DNA of 16,325 nucleotides, from assembly GCA_900540375.1 (NCBI GenBank), contig UQFS01000047.1, forward strand, positions 1 to 16,325, in the 5' to 3' direction. Made by a program: the position numbers and the translations under genes. Positions 14,770-16,325 of the stretch are shown piece by piece; within the stretch, counting starts at the first letter, position 1, and every line of letters begins with the position of its first letter. This DNA comes from an uncultured Prevotella sp. Lineage in GTDB: Bacteria; Bacteroidota; Bacteroidia; Bacteroidales; Bacteroidaceae. The notes below the pieces were generated by a model. The model was given only the letters and a program-made list of their open reading frames with translations. It was not told the DNA's origin and searched no databases.

Positions 14770-16080
14770 TCAGCGTGCCAAGGCCATCAGCCTCTCTTCA
14801 AACTTCCAGGCCTGAACGTTCTCTATACCGTTGTAATTCATGCGCGGAATGTCGTCCATGGTAACAATCAATTTAGGATAGCTGTCAGGGATAGCGTCCA
14901 AAGCCTTATATTCTCTTTTTGCTGTTGTGTCGTCGTCAATTGTCCAGGAAGATTGCACATAGAGCCGCTGGTCATGACGGATACAGACGAAGTCTATTTC
15001 TGTATTTTGCATCTTTCCCACGTAAATGTGATAGCCCGCACGTCGCAATGCCTGATAGACATAGTTTTCCAATAATGAGCCTTGCCTATAACCATAGCCT
15101 TCATAGAGATAGTTATGATAGCAATTGTCATTGGCATAATATTTTGCGGCCCCTTTCAGTATTTCCTTACCTTTGACATCATATCTATCAGCTTTCAGCA
15201 TCAGAAAAGTATCCTGCAAGTAGCCGATATAGCTTGAGACCGTATCGTGATTTTCTTTTTTTGCCTTCGGATCCTTTCTCCCCAACTCATTGTTGAGATA
15301 GTTTACGATGTTAGCAACAGAAACCAGTGAAGAGCTGTTGTTCACTAAAAAGGCAAAGATGCGTTCCAAGAGACCGACATCCTTTACCTTGTATCGCTCT
15401 ACAATATCCTTAAGCAGAATTGTGTTTTTAACTGCTTCCACATAGTTACGCCGGGTCTCCTCGCCCTTGAGATTGAGAAACTCCGGCAAGCCACCTGTGC
15501 GCAGGTAATCCACCATAGTCTGTCGGGAAGTTTCTTCTATCTTCTGTGAACGCAGATACTCAAGATAACTAAAAGGCTGAACCTCAAATTCTACATATCG
15601 TCCGGAGAGCAATGTAGCCAACTCACCGGACAACAACTTGCTGTTGCTGCCTGTGAGAAACACCTCACAGTTGATGCTTGGATCTTGCGACAAAGAGTCC
15701 ACAGCCTGCTCCCAGCCTTGTATATTGTGTATCTCGTCAAGAAAGACAAAGGATTTGTCCTTAGGGTTCATTTCCCGACGATAGGTTTCGTACAAGTCCA
15801 TCAGGTCGTCAGGTGTCTGAAGAAACTTATATCGATAATACTCCTTATTAATATAGAGTATCTGATGGGGCTGGGCCATACCCTTGTCGAGCAATTCTGT
15901 TACTATTTGCCGCATCAACCAACTCTTTCCGGCCCGTCGTTGTCCGGTCATCACCTTGATAACGCGGTTGCCCGTGAAGGGCATGATGCGGCCGAGATAG
16001 AGCTTTCGCTTTATCCCATTTTCGAAATGGTTTCCCTGCCAATAGTTCAACCTTGATATTCTTTCCAACCTTTCGTCCAT
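14770..16080 (-). CDS. AAA_14/DUF4143-type ATPase, second member
   Basis: A 436-aa protein when started at the ATG at 16078-16080. The frame extends to 16125 but the extra 15 codons would overlap the -7 element at 16097-16104. The N-terminal AAA_14-like ATPase has Walker A GQRRAGKS at 46-53, Walker B FVFLDE at 111-116 and LTGSNSKLLS around 142-151. RTGGLPEF (194-201) and LLKDIVERYKV mark the linker. The C-terminal DUF4143-like domain has GSLLENYVYQALRRAGY (334-350), then E361-I-D363-FV, and V-Q376-S-S where a nuclease would have E-x-K. It is thus likely not an active PD-(D/E)xK nuclease. It differs clearly in sequence from the 419-aa ATPase, so the pair is not a recent tandem duplication. Role unknown; possibly an accessory gene. 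It has paired dyads upstream. Confidence 0.9.
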   Translation of the reverse strand: MDERLERISRLNYWQGNHFENGIKRKLYLGRIMPFTGNRVIKVMTGQRRAGKSWLMRQIVTELLDKGMAQPHQILYINKEYYRYKFLQTPDDLMDLYETYRREMNPKDKSFVFLDEIHNIQGWEQAVDSLSQDPSINCEVFLTGSNSKLLSGELATLLSGRYVEFEVQPFSYLEYLRSQKIEETSRQTMVDYLRTGGLPEFLNLKGEETRRNYVEAVKNTILLKDIVERYKVKDVGLLERIFAFLVNNSSSLVSVANIVNYLNNELGRKDPKAKKENHDTVSSYIGYLQDTFLMLKADRYDVKGKEILKGAAKYYANDNCYHNYLYEGYGYRQGSLLENYVYQALRRAGYHIYVGKMQNTEIDFVCIRHDQRLYVQSSWTIDDDTTAKREYKALDAIPDSYPKLIVTMDDIPRMNYNGIENVQAWKFEERLMALAR

Positions 16081-16096
16081 AGCTCTAATGTTTCTG

Positions 16097-16104
16097 CAAA
16101 GATA
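16097..16104 (-). promoter_or_regulatory. -7 element (TATCTTTG) of the 436-aa ATPase
   Basis: On the minus strand this is TATCTTTG, 16 bases before the ATG at 16080, giving a short leader. It is the same octamer as at 9372-9379 and 13451-13458. No TTTG at the proper -33 spacing. Confidence 0.6.
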
Positions 16105-16110
16105 GCGATA

Positions 16111-16171
16111 AAAATTCAAATACACTTGAAAAAGCTTAGTAAATCATGCGAAAATTCAAATGTATTTGGAA
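16111..16171. promoter_or_regulatory. Paired dyads upstream of the ATPase promoter
   Basis: TTCAAATACACTTGAA (16115-16130) and TTCAAATGTATTTGGAA (16155-16171) are each near-palindromic and related. The 11-base sequence AAAATTCAAAT begins both (16111-16121 and 16151-16161), exactly 40 bases apart, close to four helical turns. They flank the place where the -33 element should be, so binding of a repressor or the ATPase itself is plausible. Confidence 0.45.
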
Positions 16172-16325
16172 AATATGTGTTTGTTCCGCTATGATTCAAG
16201 AGTCTGTATTCCTCCAATAGAGCAAGTTGATACTATAGGAGTCACATGAACTTATTATAACCATCACGTTACGGCTCTTTCATTTAGATATTGACTGCCA
16301 TGGCACAATTATTGCCTTTTCTCCG
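16172..16325. other. Window end, no supported gene
   Basis: There is no clear feature. An ATG at 16300 followed by eight open codons runs off the window and cannot be judged. Confidence 0.4.

Overview
The window looks like a chromosomal segment of a Bacteroidales bacterium, most likely Prevotella or a close relative. The evidence is: several promoters of the Bacteroidetes type (TTTG or TTG, 19-20 bases, then TAnnTTTG); two lipoproteins with Bacteroidetes-style lipoboxes; a surface-protein tail ending in the YNLQGQRV...KGIYI pattern; a BspA-like leucine-rich-repeat tail; and tRNA genes that do not encode CCA.

Layout. Positions 1-1040 are debris: the 3' end of a surface protein whose last codons are thrown out of frame by an AT-dinucleotide tract, then an antisense remnant of an IS1380-type transposase. 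At 1135-2265 lies a stand-alone AAA ATPase preceded by two tandem dyads. From 2316 to 6971 comes a stable core block read rightward: tRNA-Gly(GCC), tRNA-Leu(UAA), an OmpA-like/TPR lipoprotein starting only 19 bases after the tRNA, a DUF4369/thioredoxin-fold lipoprotein that has lost its CxxC, and the ComM/YifB AAA+ protein. The 6972-7535 gap between convergent comM and a MATE transporter gene is packed with palindromes and copies of a short GTCAGAAA-containing unit. The MATE gene (7536-8888, minus) lies downstream of a small gene of unknown function (8969-9367, minus) whose promoter is almost on top of its ATG. metG (9511-11586, plus) follows, with a terminator.

The most interesting region starts at the metG 3' end. 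The last metG codons, the stop codon and the terminator hairpin occur a second time, diverged but clearly homologous, at about 14561-14661. Between the copies sits a visibly more A+T-rich segment of about 3 kb. It holds a 3' fragment of a probable DUF3825 gene, a complete AAA_14/DUF4143-type ATPase, and a start-less 3' fragment of a BspA-like LRR gene. Beyond the second copy is another AAA_14/DUF4143-type ATPase (14770-16080, minus) with paired dyads upstream. I read this as an insertion or recombination hotspot at the metG 3' end that has collected gene tails and ATPase genes. No integrase is visible, so the mechanism is inferred.

The core genes serve translation (two tRNAs, MetRS), the envelope (lipoproteins, MATE exporter) and probably DNA uptake (ComM). 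The three ATPases belong to families that are abundant in these bacteria and whose function is not settled. I see no CRISPR array, rRNA, prophage module or complete insertion sequence. The possible new biology here is the metG-tail-bounded island and the unusual transcript structures (tRNA-mRNA linkage, near-leaderless mRNA, terminator abutting a start codon).
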